A stretch of DNA of 40,334 nucleotides from Paracoccaceae bacterium (lineage in GTDB: Bacteria > Pseudomonadota > Alphaproteobacteria > Rhodobacterales > Rhodobacteraceae). The stretch lies in the NCBI GenBank assembly GCA_012270125.1, contig JAAXIY010000029.1:8468-48801 (forward strand), in the 5' to 3' direction. Position 1 is the stretch's first letter. Every line of letters begins with the position of its first letter. Below are positions 15,764-23,969 of this stretch, piece by piece. A program made the translations under genes and the position numbers. Below the pieces are notes generated by a model that saw only the letters and a program-made list of their open reading frames with translations, was not told the DNA's origin and did not search any database.

Positions 15764-17008
15764 ATGAAACGTTATTCTGTGTTTGCAGTTGCGAGAGAGG
15801 CGCTTCGCTATCATCAGGGATGGGGAAGAGCTTGGAGAAGTCCAGAACCCAAAAAAAAATACGAAGCGATTATAATAGGGGCTGGTGGCCATGGTTTGGC
15901 AACTGCATACTATTTGGGTAAAAATCATGGATTGAAGAACGTCGCAATTCTGGAGAAAGGCTGGCTCGGAGGCGGAAATACTGGTCGTAATACGACAATC
16001 ATTCGCTCTAACTATTTACAAGATGCCTCTGCAGCAATTTACGAAAAGGCTCGAAGTTTATATGAAACGATGAGCCAGGATCTAAATTACAATGTCATGT
16101 TTAGCCCACGAGGGGTAATGATGCTGGCACAGACCCAGCATGAAATTAGGGGATATAAACGAACGGCTCATGCCAATGCTTTGCAGGGCGTTTCCACTGA
16201 ATTTATTACCCCAGACAGAGTGAAATCTCTAGTTCCAATTATCAACATTGATGGCCCTCGTTATCCAGTTCTAGGCGCTTTGTGGCAACCCCGCGGTGGA
16301 ACAGCTCGGCATGATGCCGTCGCTTGGGGTTATGCGCGGGCGTGTTCCGAAATGGGCATGGACGTGATTCAACAGTGTGAGGTTACGGGAATTCGCCGTC
16401 AAAACGGTCAAGTTCAGGGAGTTGAAACTAGCAAAGGCTCAATTGACTGCGAAAAACTTGGGATTGTTGTGGCCGGTCACACAGGTGTCCTGGCAGATAT
16501 GGCAGGCTTTCGAATGCCTATTGAATCTGTGGCACTTCAGGCGCTTGTTTCAGAACCCATAAAGCCTTGCATGGATGTGGTTGTTATGGCCAACACTGTG
16601 CATGGCTACATGAGCCAGTCTGACAAGGGAGAAATGGTTATTGGAGGTGGTGCAGATGGATTTAATAATTATACCCAACGAGGTTCATTTCACCATGTAG
16701 AGGAGACAGTGAGGGCATTAATCGAAACCTTTCCGATCATTTCGCGGCTTAAGATGCTACGCTGGTGGGGTGGTATAGTTGATATGACTGGTGATAGGTC
16801 CCCAATTCTTTCGACGACGCCCGTTAAAAATATTTTTATAAATTGTGGGTGGGGTACCGGAGGGTTCAAGGCAATTCCTGGATCAGGTTGGGCCATGGCT
16901 GAATTAATGGCGAAAGGGCATTCAAGTTTGACTGAAGAGTTTGGCTTAAATCGATTTAAAGAAGGTAAGTTTATCGATGAAAGTGTCGCCGCTGGAGTGG
17001 CGCACTGA
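15764..17008 (+). CDS. soxB: Sarcosine oxidase beta subunit family protein (SoxB)
   Basis: This 414-residue flavoprotein is the dehydrogenase subunit of a heterotetrameric sarcosine-oxidase-type enzyme, which demethylates sarcosine to glycine with methylene-tetrahydrofolate formed. The dinucleotide-binding motif EAIIIGAGGHGLATAYYL lies at residues 34-51, and GNTGRNTTIIRSNYL follows. His183 in GGTARHDAVAWGYARA is at the position expected for the covalently bound flavin in this family. It is the first gene of soxB-D-A-G on one strand. The same architecture occurs in N-methylglutamate dehydrogenase (MgdA), which I cannot exclude from sequence alone. Confidence 0.9.
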   Translation: MKRYSVFAVAREALRYHQGWGRAWRSPEPKKKYEAIIIGAGGHGLATAYYLGKNHGLKNVAILEKGWLGGGNTGRNTTIIRSNYLQDASAAIYEKARSLYETMSQDLNYNVMFSPRGVMMLAQTQHEIRGYKRTAHANALQGVSTEFITPDRVKSLVPIINIDGPRYPVLGALWQPRGGTARHDAVAWGYARACSEMGMDVIQQCEVTGIRRQNGQVQGVETSKGSIDCEKLGIVVAGHTGVLADMAGFRMPIESVALQALVSEPIKPCMDVVVMANTVHGYMSQSDKGEMVIGGGADGFNNYTQRGSFHHVEETVRALIETFPIISRLKMLRWWGGIVDMTGDRSPILSTTPVKNIFINCGWGTGGFKAIPGSGWAMAELMAKGHSSLTEEFGLNRFKEGKFIDESVAAGVAH

Positions 17009-17036
17009 TGGAAAGCTTTAAGTTGGGACGATTGGG

Positions 17037-17366
17037 ATGTTAATTTTCACGTGTCCATATTGTGGGATTGAAGCTGATGAGACAGAACTTACTCCAGGTG
17101 GTGAAGCTCATTTAAAGCGTTTTGGGCCAGGGTCCTCTGATGAAGAATTCGAAGGCTATCTGTTTAATCGTGAAAACCCCAAAGGCGTACACTTTGAAAG
17201 GTGGCGCCATGTATATGGTTGTGGCAAGTGGTTTCACGCTGCTCGCTGTACATTAACACTTGAGGTATTTGGAACGTATTCTGCTCAAACATTCGAACCC
17301 CCAGAAGAAATCAAAGAGCGCATAAGAGCTAAGCGGCCAGGTTGGAAGTGGAGAAATTTTAGTTGA
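17037..17366 (+). CDS. soxD: Sarcosine oxidase delta subunit (SoxD)
   Basis: The 109-residue protein has the zinc-binding pattern of the delta subunit: Cys6 and Cys9 in FTCPYCGIEADE, with His58 and Cys62 in RWRHVYGCGKWFHAARC. These match the known ligand spacing of heterotetrameric sarcosine oxidase almost exactly. PGGEAHLKRFGPGSSDEEFE is also typical. The subunit is thought to stabilise the complex rather than catalyse. It starts 28 nt after soxB; 63 nt separate it from soxA. Confidence 0.93.
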   Translation: MLIFTCPYCGIEADETELTPGGEAHLKRFGPGSSDEEFEGYLFNRENPKGVHFERWRHVYGCGKWFHAARCTLTLEVFGTYSAQTFEPPEEIKERIRAKRPGWKWRNFS

Positions 17367-17429
17367 AAATTTTCTTGAAAGTAAACATTGGAATGACTTT
17401 TAGTTTTCAAACTCAAGGGAAATTTCTCA

Positions 17430-20400
17430 ATGAGTAAAAGGTTGGGAGTTGGTGGTCAATTTATTGATCGAAGTAAGCCTATTAAATTTCAATTTAATGG
17501 TCGGCGTTTTTCCGGTTTCAAGGGTGACACGCTGGCCTCAGCACTATTAGCAAATGATCAGGTTCTAATTGGCCGATCGTTTAAATATCATAGGCCAAGA
17601 GGTATAGTTTCATCAGGCTCTGAAGAGCCCAACGCTCTGATGAATTTGGGAGAAAACGAAACATTTGAACCAAATCAGCGAGCTACCACTACTGAATTAT
17701 TCGAAGGGCTAACGGCATTTTCTCAAAATCATTGGCCGTCGCTAAATTTTGATATTGGAGTGATCAACAACTACCTTTCTAGATTTTTGCCAGCAGGTTT
17801 TTATTACAAAATGTTCATTCATCCTCGCCCATTTTGGAAATATATTTATGAGCCGTTTATTCGGCAATCGGCCGGCTTGGGCAAAGCTCCCTCGGTAAAA
17901 GATACCAGTGATTATGAACATTTCTATGCCTTCTACGACTTAGTGATCATTGGTGGGGGTATCTCGGGATTGAACGCGGCGCTAACGGCAGCTGAAAGCG
18001 GCCTAAAAATCTTAATTATGGAGCAAAATTCTGAGTGGGGAGGCCGTTGTCTTGTTGATTTTCCTTTTATAAATGAAGAGCCCGGTTTGAAGTATATATC
18101 TCGGATTTTATCGGAACTCAGAAAATATAAAAATGTTACTATGCGTTCGCGTATGATGGGAGCAGGTGTTTATGACCATGGCTATCTGCTGGGTTATGAG
18201 AGGCTGAACGATCATCTTTCTACAAATGAAGGACCTCGCCACCGTTTGTGGCGAATACGTGCAAAGCAAATAATTACTGCGACTGGAGCAATCGAAAGGC
18301 CTTTATCCTTCCCTGGTAATGATATTCCAGGCATCATGCTAGCATCTGCTGTAAGAGATTATGCCACTAACTTTGGAGTTGCGGTAGGCGATAAAGTTGC
18401 CATTTTCACAAACAATGATGACGCATATAGGACCGCAATTACTTTACATGAAATTGGTGTCACCGTCCCAGTTATTATTGATGCCAGATCAAGCGGTGGG
18501 GGTGAATTAGCTCATCACGCAAAAGAATTAGGAATTAGGGTAGAGAATGGGAAGGCTATCTCAAAAGTCTTTGGCCAAAAAAGGGTTAAAGCCGTTACAA
18601 TTTGTGACTACGAAAAATCTGACGCAAATAAAGAAAAAATTGAATGTGACAGCATTGCTATGTCTGGAGGATGGTCGCCGGTTGTTCACTTGTTTTCTCA
18701 TTGCGGTGGGAAGCTTAAATGGGATGAAGATCTGGCAATGTTTAGGCCTGACAAAGCAGCCAAGCCAACTTCTTCTGACGGGTTGCCTTTTGTTACTGCA
18801 GTTGGATCAGCAAACGGATTTCTTTTGATGAATGAAGTACTCATAGATACGTTAGACGGATCTAGAACCGCGATAAGAGCTGCAGGGGGTAAAATTAACA
18901 ACAAAAAGACTAAAGAATTTTTGGATAAAAACGAAAAAGCCCCTGAAGCAATTTGGATTTCGCCTAAAGACGCTAATATTAAGAAACGCTCGAAAACATG
19001 GTTAGATTTTCAAAATGATGTTAAAGTGAGCGATGTTGAATTAGCCGCGCGTGAGGGATTTGAAAGCGTAGAGCACGCTAAAAGGTATACGACTTTGGGA
19101 ATGGCAACCGACCAAGGTAAATTATCTAACATAAATGGATTGGCAATTTTGTCGTCAACTTTGGGTAAAGAAATTCCTAGGGTTGGAACCACTACGTTTC
19201 GTCCCCCTTACACTCCTATATCTCTTGGATCGATAGGTGGTTCTGCGCGAAATGAGCTTTTTCAACCAATAAGAAAAACCCCAATTCATGAATGGCATGA
19301 AAAAAAGGGGGCTTACATGGAGCCAGTAGGCCAATGGAGGCGACCTTTCTGTTATCCTAAAGAAGGGGAAACACATCAAAAAGCTGTTGAACGTGAAATT
19401 AACCAAACACGTTCTTCTTTGGGATTGCTTGATGCTTCCACTCTTGGGAAGTTATTAGTTACTGGTCCCGATGCAGGAAAGTTCCTGGATATGCTTTACA
19501 CAAATATGATGAGTACCTTGAAGGTAGGGAAGTGCCGTTACGGATTAATGTGCTCTGAAAATGGATTTTTGATTGATGATGGTGTTGTCGCAAGAATAGA
19601 TGAGCAAACTTGGCTGTGCCACACGACTTCAGGTGGAGCGGATAGAATTCATAGTCATATGGAAGAGTGGCTACAAACAGAATGGTGGGATTGGAAGGTA
19701 TACGTCGCAAATTTAACTGAACAATTCGCCCAGATAGGGGTTGTAGGCCCCAATGCTCGTAAGCTTTTAGAAAAAATTGGTGGTCTGGATGTTAGTAAAG
19801 ATGCCCTAGGATTTATGGAATGGAAGGAAGGAAAGCTTGGTAAATATGATGCCCGAATTTTCCGAATTTCATTTTCTGGTGAACTTTCCTTTGAAGTAGC
19901 AGTGCCTGCGGGTCAAGGTATGGCCTTCTGGAAGGAATTGATTGAGCTTGGAGAAGAGTTTGGGGTAATGCCATACGGAACAGAGGCGCTGCACGTTATG
20001 AGAGCTGAAAAGGGTTTCATAATGATTGGAGACGAGACAGACGGTACCGTTATTCCACAGGACCTTAATTTAACATGGGCCATATCTAAAAAGAAAGAGG
20101 ATTTTCTTGGAAAGAGAGCTCAAGAGCGTGCTCACATGGTAGACCCAAATCGCTGGAAATTAGTAGGTCTGGAAACTTTGGATGGTTCCGTTTTGCCGGA
20201 TGGTGCCTATTCTACGGCTCAAGGGTTTAATTCAAATGGGCAAAGATCCACACAAGGACGCATCACATCTTCTTATTATTCACCAACTTTGAAACGCGGA
20301 ATAGCGATGGGTCTTATATTAAATGGACCATCTCGAGAAGGTGAGATTATAGAATTTCCTAAAATTGATGGAACTATTATTCCTGCGAAGATAACTAGCC

Positions 20401-20441
20401 CAGTGTTTTACGATCCAGATGGAGAAAAGCAGAATGTCTGA
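17430..20441 (+). CDS. soxA: Sarcosine oxidase alpha subunit (SoxA)
   Basis: The 1003-residue alpha subunit has three visible parts. Residues 1-110 form a ferredoxin-like domain without cluster cysteines (QFNGRRFSGFKGDTLASALL, SFKYHRPRGI). A nucleotide-binding disulfide-reductase-like domain follows, with IIGGGISGLNAALTAAESG near 172-190 and TATGAIERPLSFPGNDIPG. From about residue 620 comes a GcvT-like tetrahydrofolate-binding domain (SSLGLLDASTLGKLLVTGPD; RAEKGFIMIGDETDGTVIP). It would transfer the formaldehyde-level carbon to tetrahydrofolate. Length and domain order are canonical. Its last 8 nt overlap soxG. Confidence 0.94.
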   Translation: MSKRLGVGGQFIDRSKPIKFQFNGRRFSGFKGDTLASALLANDQVLIGRSFKYHRPRGIVSSGSEEPNALMNLGENETFEPNQRATTTELFEGLTAFSQNHWPSLNFDIGVINNYLSRFLPAGFYYKMFIHPRPFWKYIYEPFIRQSAGLGKAPSVKDTSDYEHFYAFYDLVIIGGGISGLNAALTAAESGLKILIMEQNSEWGGRCLVDFPFINEEPGLKYISRILSELRKYKNVTMRSRMMGAGVYDHGYLLGYERLNDHLSTNEGPRHRLWRIRAKQIITATGAIERPLSFPGNDIPGIMLASAVRDYATNFGVAVGDKVAIFTNNDDAYRTAITLHEIGVTVPVIIDARSSGGGELAHHAKELGIRVENGKAISKVFGQKRVKAVTICDYEKSDANKEKIECDSIAMSGGWSPVVHLFSHCGGKLKWDEDLAMFRPDKAAKPTSSDGLPFVTAVGSANGFLLMNEVLIDTLDGSRTAIRAAGGKINNKKTKEFLDKNEKAPEAIWISPKDANIKKRSKTWLDFQNDVKVSDVELAAREGFESVEHAKRYTTLGMATDQGKLSNINGLAILSSTLGKEIPRVGTTTFRPPYTPISLGSIGGSARNELFQPIRKTPIHEWHEKKGAYMEPVGQWRRPFCYPKEGETHQKAVEREINQTRSSLGLLDASTLGKLLVTGPDAGKFLDMLYTNMMSTLKVGKCRYGLMCSENGFLIDDGVVARIDEQTWLCHTTSGGADRIHSHMEEWLQTEWWDWKVYVANLTEQFAQIGVVGPNARKLLEKIGGLDVSKDALGFMEWKEGKLGKYDARIFRISFSGELSFEVAVPAGQGMAFWKELIELGEEFGVMPYGTEALHVMRAEKGFIMIGDETDGTVIPQDLNLTWAISKKKEDFLGKRAQERAHMVDPNRWKLVGLETLDGSVLPDGAYSTAQGFNSNGQRSTQGRITSSYYSPTLKRGIAMGLILNGPSREGEIIEFPKIDGTIIPAKITSPVFYDPDGEKQNV

Positions 20442-20991
20442 TACCTCCAAAAAAGAGTTTAAAAGATCATTTTCTGGTTATGTAGAAATTTGTGAGAATA
20501 TGCCTACCGGAATGATAACAGTGCGAGGTGATCTCAATTCTAGGAAACTAAAATCTGCTTTCAGCAAAGTAGTTGGAGCAACTTTACCCAAAGAAAGAAA
20601 AGTAACCCTAGCAGAAAATAGTATTGCATGGATGTCACCCGATGAACTCTTAATCATATGTGGCTACGATAATGTTTCTGATCTAATGAAAAAACTGCAA
20701 AAAGAATTAGATGATCAGCACCATATGCTAGTAAATGTTTCGGACGCGAGGGCTGTATTTGAAGTGTCTGGTGCTGCAATGGTTGAGATAATTGCGAAAC
20801 TTGCACCAGTAAACGTTAAAACTCTCGAAATAGGTGAAATCAGACGGACGCATTTTTCACAAGTAGCGGCTGCATTTTGGTTAACTTCCGAACAACGCAT
20901 GAAATTAATTTGCTTCAGTTCGGTGGCCGATTACATGTTTGACCTTTTAAAAACATCGGCCGTTGTGAATTCTAAAGTTGGTGAATTTTAG
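20434..20991 (+). CDS. soxG: Sarcosine oxidase gamma subunit (SoxG)
   Basis: This 185-residue protein resembles the small GcvT-like gamma subunit: ENSIAWMSPDELLIIC, HHMLVNVSDARAVFEVSG and EIGEIRRTHFSQVAAAFW. The ATG at 20434 lies 9 nt after GGAG and overlaps the end of soxA by 8 nt. A five-codon longer start is possible but has poorer spacing. It closes the soxBDAG operon. The gamma sequence diverges quickly, so the call leans partly on gene order. Confidence 0.88.
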   Translation: MSDTSKKEFKRSFSGYVEICENMPTGMITVRGDLNSRKLKSAFSKVVGATLPKERKVTLAENSIAWMSPDELLIICGYDNVSDLMKKLQKELDDQHHMLVNVSDARAVFEVSGAAMVEIIAKLAPVNVKTLEIGEIRRTHFSQVAAAFWLTSEQRMKLICFSSVADYMFDLLKTSAVVNSKVGEF

Positions 20992-21122
20992 AAATTTGGG
21001 TTTCCATAATAATTAACGGAGTTTTTATCTTGAAACCGCCTGTTTGAGGCATAGTTTTCACTTGACCTTAGTATTAAATAAAACGCATCTAAGAACATAT
21101 TTTTTTAAAAGGACACAATGAT

Positions 21123-21722
21123 ATGGCTTTTGAACTTCCAGACCTTCCCTATTCGCACGATGCATTAGCGAACTTGGGTATGTCCACAGAAACATTAGAA
21201 TTTCATCATGATTTGCACCACAAGGCCTATGTAGATAATGGAAATAAATTGATTGCCGGTACAGACTGGGACGGCAAAACGATGGAAGAAATTATCGTAG
21301 GAACATATGACGCAAGCGCTGTCGCTCAAAACGGTATTTTTAACAATATTTCACAATTATGGAACCATAACCAGTTTTGGGAAATGATGGGTCCCACAGG
21401 GCGAGAAATGCCGTCTGAGTTAGAAAGTGCTATTTCTGAAAGCTTTGGATCTGTTGATCAGTTCAAGGCAGACTTTTCAGCCGCTGGTGCTGGACAATTT
21501 GGCGCTGGATGGTGTTGGCTTGTTAAAGACACAGATGGTTCTTTAAAGGTCACAAAAACAGAAAATGGAGTTAACCCACTTTGCTTTGGACAAACTGCTC
21601 TTTTAGGTTGCGATGTTTGGGAGCATTCTTACTATATAGATTTTCGTAACAAGCGCCCGGCCTATCTTACCAATTTTCTGGATAATCTAGTTAACTGGGA
21701 CAATGTCGCTTCTCGACTGTAA
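21123..21722 (+). CDS. sodB: Superoxide dismutase, Fe type (SodB)
   Basis: SodB converts superoxide to peroxide and oxygen in the cytoplasm. The metal ligands are all visible in the 199-residue protein: His28 (LEFHHDLHH), His82 (LWNHNQFW), and Asp164 and His168 (CDVWEHSYYIDF). Gln78 in NNISQLWNH is at the second-sphere position that marks Fe enzymes (Gln69 in E. coli SodB), favouring iron over manganese. An AAAGGA site precedes the ATG. The 131-nt upstream gap has a TTGACC at 21062-21067, but no good -10 at the right distance. It ends at a strong terminator. Confidence 0.95.
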   Translation: MAFELPDLPYSHDALANLGMSTETLEFHHDLHHKAYVDNGNKLIAGTDWDGKTMEEIIVGTYDASAVAQNGIFNNISQLWNHNQFWEMMGPTGREMPSELESAISESFGSVDQFKADFSAAGAGQFGAGWCWLVKDTDGSLKVTKTENGVNPLCFGQTALLGCDVWEHSYYIDFRNKRPAYLTNFLDNLVNWDNVASRL

Positions 21723-21731
21723 TGCACTTAT

Positions 21732-21767
21732 TCAAAGGCTCGGGTTGATTAAGTTTCGAGCCTTTGA
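21732..21767. terminator. Bidirectional terminator hairpin between sodB and the LOG gene
   Basis: TCAAAGGCTCG (21732-21742) and CGAGCCTTTGA (21757-21767) form a perfect 11-bp stem with a 14-nt loop, starting 9 nt after the sodB stop. The second arm is inside the last codons of the convergent LOG-family gene, so the stem serves both strands at minimum length. There is no long T-run after the stem on either strand, so efficiency is uncertain, but position and GC core are convincing. Confidence 0.68.
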
Positions 21768-22312
21768 TCAAAATTTGCTATATATTCAACCGCTTCATCC
21801 ACTGACTCTGTAATTTTAAATAGGTTTTTAAGTGATTTTTCCGCAAAACCTGCTGAAATTGTATGATCAATGAGGTTTAAGAGTGGATCCCAATAATTTT
21901 TCACGTTTATTAAAACAATCGGCTTCGCATGCACTCCTAATTGGGCCCAGGTTAAAACTTCAAAAAATTCATCTAATGAACCAGGTCCTCCTGGTAGCAA
22001 AATAACAGCATCCGAATTTGTGAACATGAGTTTTTTCCTCTCATGCATATTTTCTGTCACAATATAATGGTCCAGGTCGGTTTTCCCAACCTCCCGTTGT
22101 ACAAGGTGGTCAGGTATTACACCAAAGGTTTTTCCTTTTTCCTTCTGTGTTGCTTTGGCTACTGCACCCATTATACCTGTGTTTCCAGCGCCATATACTA
22201 AACGCCAATTAGACTTAGCTATTAACGTCCCTAGTTTTTCTGCTTGGTTTACGTAATCTGGATTATCTCCTGATCTTGAACCGCAAAACACACAAACTGA
22301 GAAATTTTTCAT
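21749..22312 (-). CDS. LOG-family protein (TIGR00730-type, cytokinin-activating / AMP nucleosidase-like)
   Basis: LOG proteins are Rossmann-fold phosphoribohydrolases that release a base from nucleoside monophosphates such as cytokinin nucleotides or AMP. The 187-residue protein has NFSVCVFCGSRSG at its N-terminus, LVYGAGNTGIMGAVA (39-53), MHERKKLM (89-96) and PGGPGSLDEFFEVLTWAQLG (107-126). The usual PGGxGTxxE motif has Ser112 in place of Thr, and the usual GGG start of the earlier loop reads GAG; both are conservative. The bacterial substrate is uncertain. Its 3' end forms part of the terminator shared with sodB. Confidence 0.9.
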   Translation of the reverse strand: MKNFSVCVFCGSRSGDNPDYVNQAEKLGTLIAKSNWRLVYGAGNTGIMGAVAKATQKEKGKTFGVIPDHLVQREVGKTDLDHYIVTENMHERKKLMFTNSDAVILLPGGPGSLDEFFEVLTWAQLGVHAKPIVLINVKNYWDPLLNLIDHTISAGFAEKSLKNLFKITESVDEAVEYIANFDQRLET

Positions 22313-22341
22313 TAGTTAGCCTTAATTTTGTTTGAGAAGCT

Positions 22342-22370
22342 TTGACCTTGCTACCTCAACTTGTTAGGAT
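22342..22370 (+). promoter_or_regulatory. Predicted sigma70-type promoter for the LysM protein
   Basis: TTGACC (22342-22347) and TAGGAT (22365-22370) are separated by exactly 17 nt, the cleanest promoter-like pair in the window. Transcription would begin near 22377, about 36 nt before the ATG at 22413. This is sequence-based only. Confidence 0.48.
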
Positions 22371-22412
22371 CATACAACAGGCAAATTTGCTGATCGCTTA
22401 TTGGGGGCATAA

Positions 22413-23876
22413 ATGGCGGCGATACCATACCTTTGGTACTGGATTATTGGAAGCTTAGTGGCAGTTTTAATTGCAACAGTGGCTATATTTTCCGAAAATT
22501 TAGTTGAAAAAAATATTGAGTCCAAAGTCGAAAATAACAAGGAAATTTTGACAGAAAAAGAAAATCCAAGCGAGGGTGTAGAAAATCAAAGTGCTGTTGA
22601 TCAGCAAAAGACTGTGGTCCAAGAGCCGACCGTAGCTGACGGCAAAGTTGAGGGTATTTTGGAAGCTAAAGAAGATGAGGTTTCCACAGAAAAAACCTCC
22701 GATAATCAGACACTTGAAACAAAAAGTTCTGCTTATCCGCCATCTCTGGAAACCGCTAGAGTTGATGATGCTGGAACAGCACTTGTTGCAGGGTCAGCAT
22801 ATCCAGGTTCTATCTTGGAAATTCTTATTGATGAGACTGTCGTTGAAACGATTAAAGTTGGTCAAGATGGAAATTTTGCGGTTCTTTTTGATTTGGAACT
22901 AAAAGACACGCCACAAGTCATTTCGATTAGATCTATCGAGAGTGGTGAAATATTAGTGTCCGAAGAAACAATGATTGTAGCACCGAAGGTGATTGAATTA
23001 GCGCAAGCAACACCAGTGGACACACAAACGGAAACTCAAAGTGTTGAAGAAGATGTGAGTGAGCCTGAAGATGAGCCACAAAAAACAAATGATGCAGTTT
23101 CTGAAGGAGACACATCAACCGAGTCGCCCGCCGATACTGTGCAAGCCATGGAAAACGATGATACAGATGAAGTTGTCAGCGCTGATGCTGCTCAAAGTGA
23201 ATTGGCTATTAAAACTCCTCAGTTGCCACAACCAACTCAGGAAGACATAGAAGAAGAAGTACAGCCAACTTTAACAAAAGAGCCAACGCAATCTGAGATT
23301 GCTTCTTTAAATACTGAAACTGAAAACCCTACTGTTCTTTTAGCTGATAACGAAGGCATTAAAGTTGTCCAAAGTGGCGCTGGTCCAGATGTGATGACAG
23401 ATGTACTTTTTGATACTATCAATTATTCAAAGGATGGTGGAGTTGCGGTTACTGGAAGGGGTCGGCCTGAAGCCATTGTACGCTTTTATTTAGATAATTC
23501 TCCAGTTGCATCGACAGCAGTAGACCAGCAGGGTTATTGGACTGCCGATTTATCGGATGTTGAGGCTGGTGTCTACACGCTCCGGCTAGATCAATTAGAT
23601 CAGACGGGAAAGGTTTCCAGTCGGATTGAAAGCCCATTTAAGCGAGAAGACCGAGAGGTTTTAGCTGGCCAAATTAAAGATACTGCATCACCAGCTAGAA
23701 TAAACGTGATAACGGTTCAACCAGGAAATACCCTTTGGGCCATTTCTCGTGAAAGATATGGTCGTGGAATATTGTATGTTCAGGTTTTTGATGCAAATAA
23801 AGATAAAATTCGTGATCCAAACCTAATTTACCCGGGCCAGATTTTTGACTTGCCAGACGAAATAAAGGTCAATTAA
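22413..23876 (+). CDS. Membrane-anchored LysM-domain protein with Ig-like repeats
   Basis: The 487-residue protein begins with a membrane helix (about residues 5-27, LWYWIIGSLVAVLIATVAIF). It ends with one LysM domain (about 432-483; VITVQPGNTLWAISRERYG, NLIYPGQIFDLP) that should bind peptidoglycan or another glycan. Between them lie an acidic, Glu/Thr/Gln-rich low-complexity region and two similar beta-rich modules. These are near 112-190 (AGSAYPGSILEILIDETVVE) and 345-410 (TGRGRPEAIVRFYLDNSPVA), resembling bacterial Ig-like domains. A single N-terminal anchor with a long spacer suits a periplasmic protein reaching to the cell wall. Function is unknown. The Atm1-type transporter gene follows on the same strand after 93 nt. 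Confidence 0.85.
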   Translation: MAAIPYLWYWIIGSLVAVLIATVAIFSENLVEKNIESKVENNKEILTEKENPSEGVENQSAVDQQKTVVQEPTVADGKVEGILEAKEDEVSTEKTSDNQTLETKSSAYPPSLETARVDDAGTALVAGSAYPGSILEILIDETVVETIKVGQDGNFAVLFDLELKDTPQVISIRSIESGEILVSEETMIVAPKVIELAQATPVDTQTETQSVEEDVSEPEDEPQKTNDAVSEGDTSTESPADTVQAMENDDTDEVVSADAAQSELAIKTPQLPQPTQEDIEEEVQPTLTKEPTQSEIASLNTETENPTVLLADNEGIKVVQSGAGPDVMTDVLFDTINYSKDGGVAVTGRGRPEAIVRFYLDNSPVASTAVDQQGYWTADLSDVEAGVYTLRLDQLDQTGKVSSRIESPFKREDREVLAGQIKDTASPARINVITVQPGNTLWAISRERYGRGILYVQVFDANKDKIRDPNLIYPGQIFDLPDEIKVN

Positions 23877-23969
23877 TAGTCTGATAATTTATAATAAAAA
23901 CTAATAATCCTCTTTCAGGGCTATTCTTTAAGAGCAAACTATGAATTTTAAAATTATTGAGTGGCTTTA

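Noticed and set aside
21032-21059. Hairpin after soxG as terminator
   Set aside because: Only a 4-bp GCCT/AGGC core with imperfect flanks; too weak to call, although a terminator in this gap is likely.
21062-21090. sodB promoter at TTGACC
   Set aside because: The -35 is good but no acceptable -10 lies 16-18 nt downstream.
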